Positions 31,041 through 40,441 are shown, counted from the first letter of the stretch. The stretch is 64,000 bases of DNA from Lysinibacillus sphaericus (GCF_006864135.1 NZ_SADV01000010.1:1-64000); one strand, 5' to 3'. Made by a program: numbers and translations. The notes: generated by a model not told the origin, from the letters alone.

Positions 31041-32126
31041 TTAAGATGTTTCATTTTCTTTATTTAAAATACGCTCAAAATATTTTTTATTGTGTAGTAT
31101 TTTTTCGTCATTTGGTAAAAAGGATCTGGCTAATTCATTATGTGCGTTGGCAAGTTCATATTGTTGTAACCGATCAAAGAGGACACATAGTTGTAAGTGG
31201 GGTAACCATGTTGTAAAGGTTTTATTTTGAAAAGGGGCGTTAGGATTTTGTTTGATGTTAAGCGCTTGTTCATACCAAAAGATTGCTTCATAGGTTTTGG
31301 CCTGTTCCATAAAAAGAAAACCAAGTCTACAACACGCTTCAGGACGTGGAATATCGTATTCAAAGCTTCTTAGAATGGAACTCAAATTATTTTCGGGATC
31401 ATTTAAATGAGAATAACAGTCTGCTAATTTGAAACAGGCTGTAATATTGTCTTCTACCCAGCCTAATTTTGAAGTTAAAAACGTCTCATAGTAAAATATT
31501 GCGTCCTCAAATTGTCCGTGATCAAGTAATTCATTTGCGTAATAAAAAGTATCTCGTGGAGAGAGCGGTTCGCCTGAGTCAACTAATTGCTTATAGATAT
31601 TAATATTTCGGGAATGATCGTGACTAAGTGGTAAATGACTGACAGCGACATTACTATCCAATAGTTTTCCACCTACTTCTAAATATTCGTGTACGGCGCC
31701 TATCCATTGGAATTGTTTATCTCTTCTTACTAAGCGATATCTTCTTAATAGAGAACTTACATTTCCTTCATTATCAAAGCTTAAATTATAATTCATTGAA
31801 ACGGCGTCTATATCAAGAGTCAGGGATTCTTTTAGTGCTTTAAATTTTTCCTGATCCTCCTCTAATAATACGTCATCTGCATCTAGCCATAAAATGTACT
31901 CCTTTGTTGCTTGTTGGAATGAAAAATTTCTTGCAGCTGCAAAATGATGAATCCACTCAAAATCAAAAATACGATCTGTAAACTCTTTAACAATTTGCTT
32001 TGTATTGTCGGTAGAGCCAGTATCGATGATATTAATCTCATCGACTAAGTCTTTTACAGATGTTAGACATCTACCGATGACAGCTTCTTCATTTTTCACA
32101 ATCATACATAAGCTAATGGATACCAT
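31041..32126 (-). CDS. family 2 glycosyltransferase with TPR-like C-terminus
   Basis: 361 residues. The N-terminal GT-A domain is clear: SLCMIVKNEEAVIGRCL, then IIDTGSTDNT and the metal-binding LWLDADD near residue 100. The C-terminal half is helical with repeat-like spacing (ANELLDHGQFEDAIFYYETF, FLFMEQAKTYEAIFWYEQAL), resembling tetratricopeptide repeats. Such GT2-TPR proteins often sit beside collagen-like spore surface proteins in Bacillales. AAGGAGGAATCAAC lies before the ATG, and the collagen-like gene follows 147 bp downstream on the same strand. Addition of sugar to the threonines of that protein is an inference. Confidence 0.88.
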   Translation of the reverse strand: MVSISLCMIVKNEEAVIGRCLTSVKDLVDEINIIDTGSTDNTKQIVKEFTDRIFDFEWIHHFAAARNFSFQQATKEYILWLDADDVLLEEDQEKFKALKESLTLDIDAVSMNYNLSFDNEGNVSSLLRRYRLVRRDKQFQWIGAVHEYLEVGGKLLDSNVAVSHLPLSHDHSRNINIYKQLVDSGEPLSPRDTFYYANELLDHGQFEDAIFYYETFLTSKLGWVEDNITACFKLADCYSHLNDPENNLSSILRSFEYDIPRPEACCRLGFLFMEQAKTYEAIFWYEQALNIKQNPNAPFQNKTFTTWLPHLQLCVLFDRLQQYELANAHNELARSFLPNDEKILHNKKYFERILNKENETS

Positions 32127-32320
32127 AAAGTTGATTCCTCCTTACCATAATCTATGTAGTATATGTGCTACTATAATTTTGGATTGGATAAATGCTCGTA
32201 AATGTAAGCATTACATAATAATAATTGTGAAATTTGCTTGTTTTCTTTGTCATAAATTTACCTCTCAAGTTTCACGTGAATTTCACAATTGTGAAGTATA
32301 GTTAAGAAACAGAGGTGATG

Positions 32321-33286
32321 ATGTTGAAAAAATGGGCAATTTTCATTTTTTCTTTAGTACAGCTAGTATTGCTAGTAGGGTGTACGGAGAAATCGTTTGA
32401 GCCTATTGAACGCGATCAGAATTTTGTAGCATCCTTAAATATACAAGAGCCTTCTCTAGATTTTATCGATGAACAAGGTAATGTGAAAGCAACATGGTTA
32501 TTAGATAAAGCTTACTCGGGGGCAATTCTCCTCGGAAATGATCGTGTGTTATTGTATGGTCATCAATTAAATGAATTTGACATCTATACATTATCAACTG
32601 GAAAGAAGCTCTATTCCAAAAAAGTACAGCTTGGCTCAACGAATGCGTATTATGCTGAAAATAGAAAACAGTTTTTTATTGCGAATAGCAAAACGAATAC
32701 AGTGACAAGCTTTGATGAAGAGGGCAACGAACTGGCAACTCAGAAGCTTGGTAATTATCCTATGTCAATGGCGGCCTATAAAGATAAGCTATATGTGATT
32801 AATTATAAAGATACGAAATTATCGGTGTTAAATATTGAGAATCTAGAAATTGAACAAGAGTGGCCGATTCAAAAATCATCACATGGCATAGCAATTCTTG
32901 AAGAGAAAAATGAACTATGGATTGGTGGCCATGGAGAAGGAAGTAAACCGAATAGCTCTGTTAAAAAATATGATCTTATAACAGGCGTCAAACATGGGGA
33001 GATAGCAATGCCTTTAATGCCTGTTGGATTAACTAAAACAAAGGATGCTGTTCTCGTTGTTAGTCATGGCCGTAATGCATTATATGTTGCTGACTTTGAT
33101 GGAAATGTGAAATGGCAGCAAGAGGTAGGAGCTAATCCGTTTGTCGTAAATCAGTTTAAAGATTATATTGTTGTCGCTGGTTATGATGACCATACTTTGT
33201 ATTTTATAAAAGAAGGTCAGGTGAAAAAAACAGTTGATGTGGGGAAAGGTGCATTTCAATTGTTAGTGAGGGAGGAAAAAATGTGA
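32321..33286 (+). CDS. beta-propeller-like lipoprotein
   Basis: About 321 residues. A signal peptide ends in the lipobox LLVGC (near residue 20). The remainder has repeated short strands of the kind YYAENRKQFFIANSKTNTVT, DKLYVINYKDTKLSVLN and DAVLVVSHGRNALYVADFDG, the pattern of YncE-like or quinoprotein-like beta-propellers. Start codons GTG-ATG-ATG-TTG lie in tandem after AGAGGTG; ATG 32321 is taken. First gene of a four-gene operon with a response regulator (4-bp overlap), a histidine kinase and a second lipoprotein, so it may sense or report a condition outside the membrane. Its exact role is unknown. Confidence 0.78.
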   Translation: MLKKWAIFIFSLVQLVLLVGCTEKSFEPIERDQNFVASLNIQEPSLDFIDEQGNVKATWLLDKAYSGAILLGNDRVLLYGHQLNEFDIYTLSTGKKLYSKKVQLGSTNAYYAENRKQFFIANSKTNTVTSFDEEGNELATQKLGNYPMSMAAYKDKLYVINYKDTKLSVLNIENLEIEQEWPIQKSSHGIAILEEKNELWIGGHGEGSKPNSSVKKYDLITGVKHGEIAMPLMPVGLTKTKDAVLVVSHGRNALYVADFDGNVKWQQEVGANPFVVNQFKDYIVVAGYDDHTLYFIKEGQVKKTVDVGKGAFQLLVREEKM

Positions 33287-33966
33287 CAACTGTATTAATT
33301 GTTGATGATGAGCAAGATATGCGTAATTTAATAGAAATGATGCTCCATAATGCAAAAGTTGAGACCGTAACAGCAGCAAGTGGTACAGAAGCCTACGATA
33401 TGATTGTACGCGAAAATATTGATTTAGTTCTACTTGATGTGATGATGCCACACGAAGATGGCTTTGCGGTTTGTCAAAGTATACGTGCGATGTCGAATAT
33501 ACCAATTATTTTCCTGACAGCACGTGATGCAAATGAGGATAAGGTAAAAGGCTTAACAATTGGCGGAGATGATTATATTGTAAAACCCTTTACAAATGAC
33601 GAACTAGTTGCGCGGATTCATGCAGTGCTAAGAAGAAGTGGTACTAATATTGAAGACTTGCAGCAAAAATATGTGATATTAGGACCTATTAAAATAGATG
33701 AGATAGCACGCAAGGTATCTGTAGATGGAAAGAGTGTTCCACTTACGTTGAAGGAATTTGAACTATTACATTTATTTATGAATAATCCTGGAAATGCTTA
33801 TACGAGGGAGCAATTACTAGAACGCATTTGGGATATCGATTATGTAGGGGGAACAAGAACTGTTGACACTCATATAAAAACCTTACGTCTAAAGCTTGGA
33901 AAGGAAGCGGCGGGGCATATTCAAACCGTCTGGGGAGTGGGCTATCGCTTTGATCCTGGCGAATGA
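33283..33966 (+). CDS. OmpR/PhoB-family response regulator
   Basis: 227 residues. Receiver domain with the acidic pair VDDEQDM, the phosphorylation site LVLLDVMMP (Asp near 53), and lysine in GDDYIVKPF; C-terminal winged helix (LTLKEFELLHLFMNNPGNAY, VDTHIKTLRLKLG). The start is a GTG at 33283 overlapping the stop of the lipoprotein gene (GTGA), after GAGGGAGG. The partner kinase follows, overlapping by four bases. Confidence 0.95.
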   Translation: MTTVLIVDDEQDMRNLIEMMLHNAKVETVTAASGTEAYDMIVRENIDLVLLDVMMPHEDGFAVCQSIRAMSNIPIIFLTARDANEDKVKGLTIGGDDYIVKPFTNDELVARIHAVLRRSGTNIEDLQQKYVILGPIKIDEIARKVSVDGKSVPLTLKEFELLHLFMNNPGNAYTREQLLERIWDIDYVGGTRTVDTHIKTLRLKLGKEAAGHIQTVWGVGYRFDPGE

Positions 33967-35351
33967 AAAAAATTTCAACACGCATTTGGCTATTAATCTT
34001 TGCATTTTTGATCATTACCGTTGTCTTTATGTATGTCCTGACAGATTATTTATATGAAAGACTTTATGTAGAAGACACAGAAGAGATGATGGTAGAAGTA
34101 GGGACAAAGCTACAAACGATGTATACCGGTAGTAAGGTAACAGATGAATTTATTGCAGATATTGAACATTATGCTAATTATTCGAATTTGAATATTTTTG
34201 CAGTAAGAAATCCGCGAGAACTAAGTGCCTGTGTGCCGTTTGATATAGATTTCGAAACATTAATTGGTCCAGAAGAGCGACAGCAATTACTTGCGGGTGA
34301 ATATGTACAAAAAATTGGATATGAACCCCGATTTGATAGACAGCTAATTTCTGTAGTACTTCCGCTAGTGGATCAAAATAGGCTCGAAGGAATTATTTAT
34401 ATATACTTCCCACTAGCAAAAATTAGTGAGTTAGCGAATAATGAAGTCATTTTCTTATTTGTCAGCGCCTTTATATTTTTACTTGTCATCAGCTATTTAA
34501 TTTATAAAGGAATTCGACATATTATGCGACCGTTAAGTAATTTACAAAGAGCTGTTGAGCAAATGTCATACGGAAACTATGGAACGCGTGTGCCAGTTCA
34601 TTCGAAAGATGAAATCGGAAGGCTATCGAGCACCTTTAATCAAATGGCAGAGGCGATCCAACAAGAGGATGAGGCTCAAAAGACGTTTTTGGCGACTGTT
34701 TCACATGAATTACGGACACCTATTAGCTATGTAAAAGGCTATAGCGAAGCGATGCAAAAAGGTATTATCCCAGAACATCAAAAAGAGGAAACGATCCAGC
34801 TCATTGTACGTGAGGCAAATCGTATGGAACGTTTAACGAATGAATTACTTCAACTTGCTCGTATGGAAAATGAACAAGCAGAAATTACTTTATATCCAAT
34901 TCCTCTTGCCGAAACATTACGTGAGGTTCAAAAAATATTAACTCATCAGGCAGAGAAGAAGAACATTGTACTCCATTTAGATGCTGATGATGCATTAATC
35001 ATCAAAGCGGATGAAGTAAAGCTGAAACAAATTTTTATTAATATTATTGAAAATGCCATTAATTACTCGTATGAACAGTCAAAGGTTGAAATTACTGCCT
35101 TAGAGAAAGATGCTAGAGCACAAATTATCATTAAGGATTATGGAATGGGTATTCCTCAAGAGGATTTATCGCATGTAACCGAGCGTTTTTATCGTGTTAA
35201 CAAAGCGCGGAGCCGAGCAGATGGTGGTAGTGGACTAGGCTTGTCAATTGTTGAGCAATTGTTGAAGCAGTTACATGGCAAGATTGAGATTGAAAGTGAA
35301 GTTGAAAAAGGCACAGTTGTAAAAATCACATTGCCGTTAATGGAGGAATAA
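33963..35351 (+). CDS. sensor histidine kinase
   Basis: 462 residues. Two membrane helices (about 10-28 and 160-180) flank an extracytoplasmic sensor domain of about 130 residues, followed by HAMP (RPLSNLQRAVEQMSYGNYGT), the H-box ATVSHELRTPISYVKGY (His near 246) and the ATPase motifs IIENAINYSYEQ, DYGMGIP and GSGLGLSI. It overlaps the response regulator gene by ATGA. The signal may relate to the two lipoproteins in the operon. Confidence 0.95.
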   Translation: MKKISTRIWLLIFAFLIITVVFMYVLTDYLYERLYVEDTEEMMVEVGTKLQTMYTGSKVTDEFIADIEHYANYSNLNIFAVRNPRELSACVPFDIDFETLIGPEERQQLLAGEYVQKIGYEPRFDRQLISVVLPLVDQNRLEGIIYIYFPLAKISELANNEVIFLFVSAFIFLLVISYLIYKGIRHIMRPLSNLQRAVEQMSYGNYGTRVPVHSKDEIGRLSSTFNQMAEAIQQEDEAQKTFLATVSHELRTPISYVKGYSEAMQKGIIPEHQKEETIQLIVREANRMERLTNELLQLARMENEQAEITLYPIPLAETLREVQKILTHQAEKKNIVLHLDADDALIIKADEVKLKQIFINIIENAINYSYEQSKVEITALEKDARAQIIIKDYGMGIPQEDLSHVTERFYRVNKARSRADGGSGLGLSIVEQLLKQLHGKIEIESEVEKGTVVKITLPLMEE

Positions 35352-35354
35352 AAC

Positions 35355-35864
35355 ATGAAAAAATGGTTATTGGCATTAGTAGCAGTACCTGCATTATTAG
35401 TAGGTTGCGGAGAAAAGAAAGAGTCAGCAGCTCTACCAGAGCCTGAAGTGGCTCCAATACCAGAAGTTGAAATTTTAACATCGAAAGAAGTAGCGATCAA
35501 TGAAACAATTGATCTTGCGGCGCAAGTTGTACAAGGTGGCCAAAAAGTAGATAATGCAGTTGTACAATTTGAGGTTTGGGAATCTGGTAAACGTGATCAA
35601 TCGCAAATGATTGACGGTGAATTAGAGAAAGATGGCGTTTATAAAGCGACGACTACATTTGACCATGATGGGGTATATTATATGTATGCTCATACAACTG
35701 CTAATGGTGTTCATACTATGCCGAAGCAACAAATTACTGCTGGCAGCCCTGATATGACAAAAGTTTTACCAGAGGATGAAAAAGTAAATAACAATAGTAT
35801 GGATCATAACATGATGAATCACGGTAATGATACTTCTGAGCATAGTGATCATGAAAAAAAGTGA
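35355..35864 (+). CDS. FixH/YtkA-like lipoprotein with His/Met-rich tail
   Basis: 169 residues with lipobox ALLVGC (Cys near 19). The middle (about 37-125) is a YtkA/FixH-like immunoglobulin-type domain (ETIDLAAQVVQGGQKVDNAV, GVYYMYAHTTANGVHTMPKQ). The last 25 residues, beginning SMDHNMMNHG and ending SDHEKK, are rich in methionine and histidine, as in copper- or other metal-binding segments. It starts three bases after the kinase gene. Metal or redox sensing outside the membrane is a reasonable inference. Confidence 0.82.
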   Translation: MKKWLLALVAVPALLVGCGEKKESAALPEPEVAPIPEVEILTSKEVAINETIDLAAQVVQGGQKVDNAVVQFEVWESGKRDQSQMIDGELEKDGVYKATTTFDHDGVYYMYAHTTANGVHTMPKQQITAGSPDMTKVLPEDEKVNNNSMDHNMMNHGNDTSEHSDHEKK

Positions 35865-35905
35865 AAAAAATCACAATTAATGCTTGCATTATTTTTAAAA
35901 TAGGA

Positions 35906-35955
35906 ATATGATAATGACCAGATGACCGGAATGGTTTTCTGGTCATTATCATTTT
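35906..35955 (+). terminator. terminator of the two-component/lipoprotein operon
   Basis: GATAATGACCAGA / TCTGGTCATTATC followed by ATTTTC. The arms contain TGACC/GGTCA, similar to the operator before yhgE, so this could also be a regulator site for the following TetR gene. Confidence 0.75.
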
Positions 35956-36001
35956 CGTGTACAAAGGCATGTACATAACATAACAAGAAAGGATGTTATT
36001 A

Positions 36002-36574
36002 ATGGATCGTAGGCAGGAAATTCTTGAAGCAGCTGCAAAATCCTTTACATTGTTTGGTTACAAGGCAACAACAATGGAGCAAGTGGCTAAAATCGCTAAC
36101 GTCGGTAAAGGGACGATTTACACATTCTTTGCAAATAAAGAAATTTTATTTCAAGAGATAGCTATGTCACTTGTACGAGAGATGCAAGCAGAAGCAGATG
36201 TAGTGTTGGATGCATCCGCTAGCTTTATGGACAATGCGCATAATGCTTTAATGAAAATGCTACAGTTCCGTGAAAAACATCTTTTATTTGCGAAGTTATT
36301 AGAGGAAGAAAAAGAGCTACGAACGCCAGTAGTTAAACAAGCTTTAGTTCGCATTGAGACTGAAATTTTATCCTACGTTACAGAATTAATTCAAAGACGT
36401 ATCGATAAAGGAGAAATTAGAGATTGTGATGCAGAATTAGTAAGCTTTCTGTTGTTAAAGGCGTATCTAGCATTTGTCGTTGATTGGCATGAGCTACATG
36501 GCGACATTATTCCTGAAGAAAAGATATTAAATCTTTTCAAGGAAACAATCTTCCGTGGGCTAATTCTAACTTGA
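36002..36574 (+). CDS. yhgD: TetR-family regulator
   Basis: 190 residues. An N-terminal TetR helix-turn-helix (RRQEILEAAAKSFTLFGYKA, MEQVAKIANVGKGTIYTFFA) with a longer ligand domain behind. The ATG at 36002 lies eight bases after AAAGGA. It stands directly before yhgE, as in B. subtilis, and TGACCGA-N9-TCGGTCA lies between them. It is the likely repressor of yhgE and perhaps of itself; the ligand is unknown. Confidence 0.88.
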   Translation: MDRRQEILEAAAKSFTLFGYKATTMEQVAKIANVGKGTIYTFFANKEILFQEIAMSLVREMQAEADVVLDASASFMDNAHNALMKMLQFREKHLLFAKLLEEEKELRTPVVKQALVRIETEILSYVTELIQRRIDKGEIRDCDAELVSFLLLKAYLAFVVDWHELHGDIIPEEKILNLFKETIFRGLILT

Positions 36575-36638
36575 TTCAGCTGAGCTAAAGGTGAATCAAT
36601 GATAGTCTATTGAGGATTTAGGTTTTTTTGAATAAAAA

Positions 36639-36661
36639 TGACCGACTGACGTTTTCGGTCA
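36639..36661 (+). promoter_or_regulatory. palindromic operator before yhgE
   Basis: TGACCGA (36639-36645) and TCGGTCA (36655-36661) form a perfect inverted repeat with a 9-base spacer, 26 bp before the yhgE ATG. Size and shape suit a TetR dimer; the preceding gene encodes one. Confidence 0.75.
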
Positions 36662-36686
36662 AATATTATAGGAGTGAAGAAAACTT

Positions 36687-38876
36687 ATGATTAAAGCTGA
36701 GTGGCTTAAAATCTTAAAAACAAGGAAAATGCTTGTTTCAATAATCGCTGTATTATTTATCCCGGTGATGTACGCAGGCATGTTCTTATGGGCGTTCTGG
36801 GATCCGTATGAAGGCCTGCCTAATTTACCAGTAGCTGTTGTCAATGAAGATAAGGGCGCAGAAATGGAAGGGGTTAAATTAGATCTAGGGAAAGAATTAG
36901 TCGATAAGCTTGTCGATAGTAACGAGTTTAAGTTTATTGACGTTTCCAAAGAAGAAGCTGAAAAAGGCTTACATGGTCGAGACTATTATATGATTCTAGA
37001 AATTCCAACAAATTTCTCAGAGCATGCAACTACGTTATTAGATGACAAACCTTCTAAACTAGTTATGAATTATATTCCGAATGAAGGATTAAACTTCCTT
37101 GGTGCACAAATTGGTGAAACAGCAATGGACCGTGTACGTGCAGAAGTGAATTCAAAAGTTTCTGCTACTTATGCAGAAAAATTATTTGATTCAATTACAA
37201 CACTTGGAGATGGCTTTACAGAGGCTGCAGATGGCTCAAGTAAGCTAGATGAAGGTGCTAAAACTTTAGCCAATGGTGCAAAAGATTTAAAAGGTTATCT
37301 TGAGAAATTAGCATCAAGTACAGTTGAATTGTCAAATGGTGCAGATAAAATTACTAAAGGTGCTGGAGATGCTGCAAAAGGTGCAAATGACTTATCTACT
37401 GGTCTAGTAAAATTACAAGACGGTACAGTACAGTTACAAAAGGGTGCACAGCAAGCAGCAACAGGAGCATCAAGTCTTTCGCAAGGTGTATCACAATATA
37501 CACAAGGTGTAGCGCAAGTTCAAGCAGGTTTAGCTACACTTAGCGATAAACAAAAACAAATTAGTGCAGGCGCAGCTTCAATCGCTGATAATGCCGGTAA
37601 ATTAAATGGTGCAGCAGGCCAATTAACAGCGGGTTCTGCAAAAGTAGCAGAAGGCATCACAGCTTTATCTAATCAATTACAAGGCATGATGGCTTCATTG
37701 CCTGAAGAGCAAGCGGCAGTATTAAAACAAACATTAGCAGAGCTACAAGCAGGAAGTGCAAGCGTGCATAATGGTTTAGGTTCTTTAACTGCTGGTACAG
37801 GTCAATTACAAGCTGGTGCTAATCAATTAAGTTCTGGTGCATCGCAAATTGCAGCAGGTCAATCACAAGTGTTAGCAGGCGCTAATGCATTAACATCAAA
37901 AAGTGGTGCATTAATCGAAGGAGCAAAAGGTCTCCAAGCTGGTAATGCAACACTTGCTCAAAAATTAGGTGAATTAAATGCTGGTGTTAAGACAGCCGTA
38001 ACAGGTTCTAAAACATTGGCTTCAGGTTTAAATGAGCTAGCAAGTGGTTCAACAACATTGAATCAAGGTACATCAACACTTGCCTCTAAATCAGGTGAAT
38101 TAGCAGAAGGTTCTAAAACGCTTGCTGATGGTACTACTGAACTTGTAGATGGTACATCAACTTTATCTAGCAAACTAGGTGAAGCAAGTGAAAAAGCAAA
38201 AGAAGTTCATTCAAGTAAAGACACATATGATATGGTAGGTAGCCCAGTAGAGGTTGATAAAGAATCTGTTAACCATGTACCTAACTATGGAACAGGTTTC
38301 TCACCATACTTTATTTCTCTTGGTTTATTCGTTGGTGCGTTATTAATCTCTATCGTTTTCCCACTTGTGGAACCAGCAATTCGTCCAAAAAATGGAGCAG
38401 CTTGGTTTGCAAGTAAAGCTTCAGTTTTAGCAATAGTCGGCTTAATTCAAACTATATTAACAGTGGTTATTGTAAAATGGGGCTTAGGCCTTGAAGTAAA
38501 CAATTTCGGATACTTCTTCCTAACAGCATTATTAACAAGTTATGTTTTCTTAGCTTTAATTCAAATGTTAGTATCTATTTTCGGTGATCCAGGACGCTTC
38601 ATGGCGATTGTTGTATTAATTTTACAACTTACAACAAGCGCGGGTACATTCCCACTTGAGTTAATCCCATCACCATTGCAAGTATTTAATAAACTATTAC
38701 CAATGACATATACTGTTTCAGCATTTAAAGCAAGTATCTCAACTGGTGATACATCATTCTTAATGCAAAACTACGGAATTTTAGCAGGCTTCCTAGTAGC
38801 ATTCTTAGCTATTACTTTCGGTTATTTCATGTTACTACACACGAAACGTTACTCAAAAGTAGCTGAAGAAAATTAA
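36687..38876 (+). CDS. yhgE: YhgE/Pip-family membrane protein
   Basis: 729 residues. One N-terminal helix (VSIIAVLFIPVMYAGMFLWA), a large extracytoplasmic region and about five or six C-terminal helices of ABC-2 permease type. The outer region contains a long run of degenerate repeats of the form LxxGxxxLxxGxxxL (for example SSLSQGVSQYTQGVAQVQAG), predicted to make extended helical coils. Relatives include the phage infection protein Pip of lactococci; YhgE is otherwise uncharacterised, and export or small-molecule tolerance has been suggested because a TetR regulator is always nearby. The gene has its own terminator. Confidence 0.93.
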   Translation: MIKAEWLKILKTRKMLVSIIAVLFIPVMYAGMFLWAFWDPYEGLPNLPVAVVNEDKGAEMEGVKLDLGKELVDKLVDSNEFKFIDVSKEEAEKGLHGRDYYMILEIPTNFSEHATTLLDDKPSKLVMNYIPNEGLNFLGAQIGETAMDRVRAEVNSKVSATYAEKLFDSITTLGDGFTEAADGSSKLDEGAKTLANGAKDLKGYLEKLASSTVELSNGADKITKGAGDAAKGANDLSTGLVKLQDGTVQLQKGAQQAATGASSLSQGVSQYTQGVAQVQAGLATLSDKQKQISAGAASIADNAGKLNGAAGQLTAGSAKVAEGITALSNQLQGMMASLPEEQAAVLKQTLAELQAGSASVHNGLGSLTAGTGQLQAGANQLSSGASQIAAGQSQVLAGANALTSKSGALIEGAKGLQAGNATLAQKLGELNAGVKTAVTGSKTLASGLNELASGSTTLNQGTSTLASKSGELAEGSKTLADGTTELVDGTSTLSSKLGEASEKAKEVHSSKDTYDMVGSPVEVDKESVNHVPNYGTGFSPYFISLGLFVGALLISIVFPLVEPAIRPKNGAAWFASKASVLAIVGLIQTILTVVIVKWGLGLEVNNFGYFFLTALLTSYVFLALIQMLVSIFGDPGRFMAIVVLILQLTTSAGTFPLELIPSPLQVFNKLLPMTYTVSAFKASISTGDTSFLMQNYGILAGFLVAFLAITFGYFMLLHTKRYSKVAEEN

Positions 38877-38890
38877 AAATAGGAATTTTT

Positions 38891-38921
38891 TACACCCACC
38901 AATATTGGTGGGTGTTTTTTG
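38891..38921 (+). terminator. terminator of yhgE
   Basis: ACACCCACC / GGTGGGTGT with TTTTTT after it. Confidence 0.93.
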
Positions 38922-38964
38922 GTTGAATGATTGCTTTAAATAGGGGGAGGAAGAGCTACCAAAA

Positions 38965-39031
38965 AACTGTTCAGTTGGAGAGAAGAACTGCTCGGGTACG
39001 GGTGAAAATCGCTCATATGTAAAAAATCACA
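38965..39031. repeat. 21-bp periodic keyword array 3
   Basis: GTTC at 38969, GCTC at 38990 and GCTC at 39011, exactly 21 bp apart. The unit CTGCTCGGGTA is shared with array 1 (TGCTCGGGTA, CGCTCGGGTA), so these two arrays belong to one keyword family 32 kb apart. Confidence 0.6.
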
Positions 39032-39035
39032 CAAA

Positions 39036-39076
39036 AAACAGCAGCTGATATGAGCGTATCAGCTGCTGTTTTGTAA
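39036..39076. terminator. strong stem-loop, probable terminator for yhfH or read-through from yhgE
   Basis: AACAGCAGCTGATA / TATCAGCTGCTGTT, a 14-bp perfect stem, with TT to the right and AAAAAAC to the left, so T-rich on the minus strand. Confidence 0.75.
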
Positions 39077-39178
39077 GTGTAAGAGATTTAATTAAGGGTT
39101 CATCAAAATATGATGAGGGTTGTCATTATTAGTACGTGTGGGGCACGTATATGACGACTTTACAGAATAGGCAAATGC

Positions 39179-39304
39179 TTATAGGTGGTTACAGTTTTCA
39201 CAAGTGTTGCTGTAGCATTCACTTTGTTCTTCAATTTTTTCACCGCATTCTGTGCATTGCTTTGCAGGTAGGTTCTTGAAAAATTCAACTACATTTTCTA
39301 ACAT
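39179..39304 (-). CDS. yhfH: YhfH-like small cysteine-rich protein
   Basis: 41 residues (MLENVVEFFKNLPAKQCTEC...) with cysteines in CTEC and CENC spacing, suitable for binding one zinc ion. YhfH peptides of Bacillales have this form and lie next to lplJ, as here (divergent). GGAGGAGTCCACA precedes the ATG. Function unknown. Confidence 0.85.
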   Translation of the reverse strand: MLENVVEFFKNLPAKQCTECGEKIEEQSECYSNTCENCNHL

Positions 39305-39448
39305 TGTGGACTCCTCCTTTAAATTCATCTGTACTATTACTGTTTTGATATTTTATAGTGTATTATAACAGATGCTTTTCGTCAACACAAAATGCCTAAT
39401 TTACGATAAAATAAATATGGATATTTTGTGAAGGAGGAAACGTAATTT

Positions 39449-40441
39449 ATGATATTCGTTGATAATAAAGGGATTCATGACCCACGCATTAACCTTGCCA
39501 TTGAGGAGTATTTATTAAAAAAGATGGATGTTGAGAAGGAGCCAGTGTTACTTTTTTACATTAATCAACCTTCAATCATCATTGGTAAAAATCAAAATAC
39601 TATAGAAGAGATTAATACGGATTATGTAGAGGATAATGGCATTATCGTTGTGCGACGTCTTTCTGGTGGGGGCGCGGTGTATCATGATTTAGGGAATCTT
39701 AACTTCAGTTTTATCACGAAAGACGACGGCGATAGCTTTATGAATTATAAAAAGTTTACTCAGCCTGTTGTAGATGCACTTGCAAAAATGGGCGTTCATG
39801 CTGAGCTTTCTGGCCGTAACGACATTTTAGCGGAAGGGCGTAAAGTTTCTGGTAACGCACAGTTTTCTACAAAGGGCCGTATGTTTAGCCACGGTACTTT
39901 AATGTTTGATACAGAAATTGATGCTGTTGTATCCGCATTAAAGGTGAAGAAAGATAAAATTGAATCAAAGGGCATTAAATCGATCCGTTCACGAGTAGCT
40001 AATATTTCGGAGTTCTTAAAGGACAAGATGACAGTCGAAGAATTCCGCCTAGAAATTTTAAAATCCATTTTCGGTGGTGAAGAAAAGATTCGCTATTATG
40101 AGTTAACGGAGGAAGATTGGGCAAATATCCATAAGCTATCTGCTGAGCGTTATCAAACATGGGAATGGAACTATGGGAAATCGCCACGCTTTAACATTCA
40201 AAAAACACATCGTTTCCCAACAGGAGGCATTGATATTCGCTTAGAGGTGAATCACGGAATTATTGAAGAAGTGCATATTTTTGGTGATTTCTTCGGCGTG
40301 GGCGACATGGCAGATGTTGAACAACGATTAGTTGGGACAAACTATGATCGAACTGCAATTGCTGAGGCGTTAACAAATATTGATATTCCAACATACTTTG
40401 GTGGAATTACGACAGAAGAGTTTTTACAATTAATTTATTAA
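39449..40441 (+). CDS. lplJ: lipoate-protein ligase
   Basis: 330 residues. Activates free lipoate with ATP and attaches it to lipoyl domains. Motifs: NLAIEEYLL near residue 15, VVRRLSGGGAVYHDLGNLNF (about 69-88, the RRxSGGGAVxHD signature) and the substrate lysine in GRNDILAEGRKVSGNA. The C-terminal accessory domain is present (WNYGKSPRFNIQKTHRFPTG). AAGGAGGAAACG precedes the ATG. The neighbours yhfH and yhgE match B. subtilis. Confidence 0.95.
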   Translation: MIFVDNKGIHDPRINLAIEEYLLKKMDVEKEPVLLFYINQPSIIIGKNQNTIEEINTDYVEDNGIIVVRRLSGGGAVYHDLGNLNFSFITKDDGDSFMNYKKFTQPVVDALAKMGVHAELSGRNDILAEGRKVSGNAQFSTKGRMFSHGTLMFDTEIDAVVSALKVKKDKIESKGIKSIRSRVANISEFLKDKMTVEEFRLEILKSIFGGEEKIRYYELTEEDWANIHKLSAERYQTWEWNYGKSPRFNIQKTHRFPTGGIDIRLEVNHGIIEEVHIFGDFFGVGDMADVEQRLVGTNYDRTAIAEALTNIDIPTYFGGITTEEFLQLIY

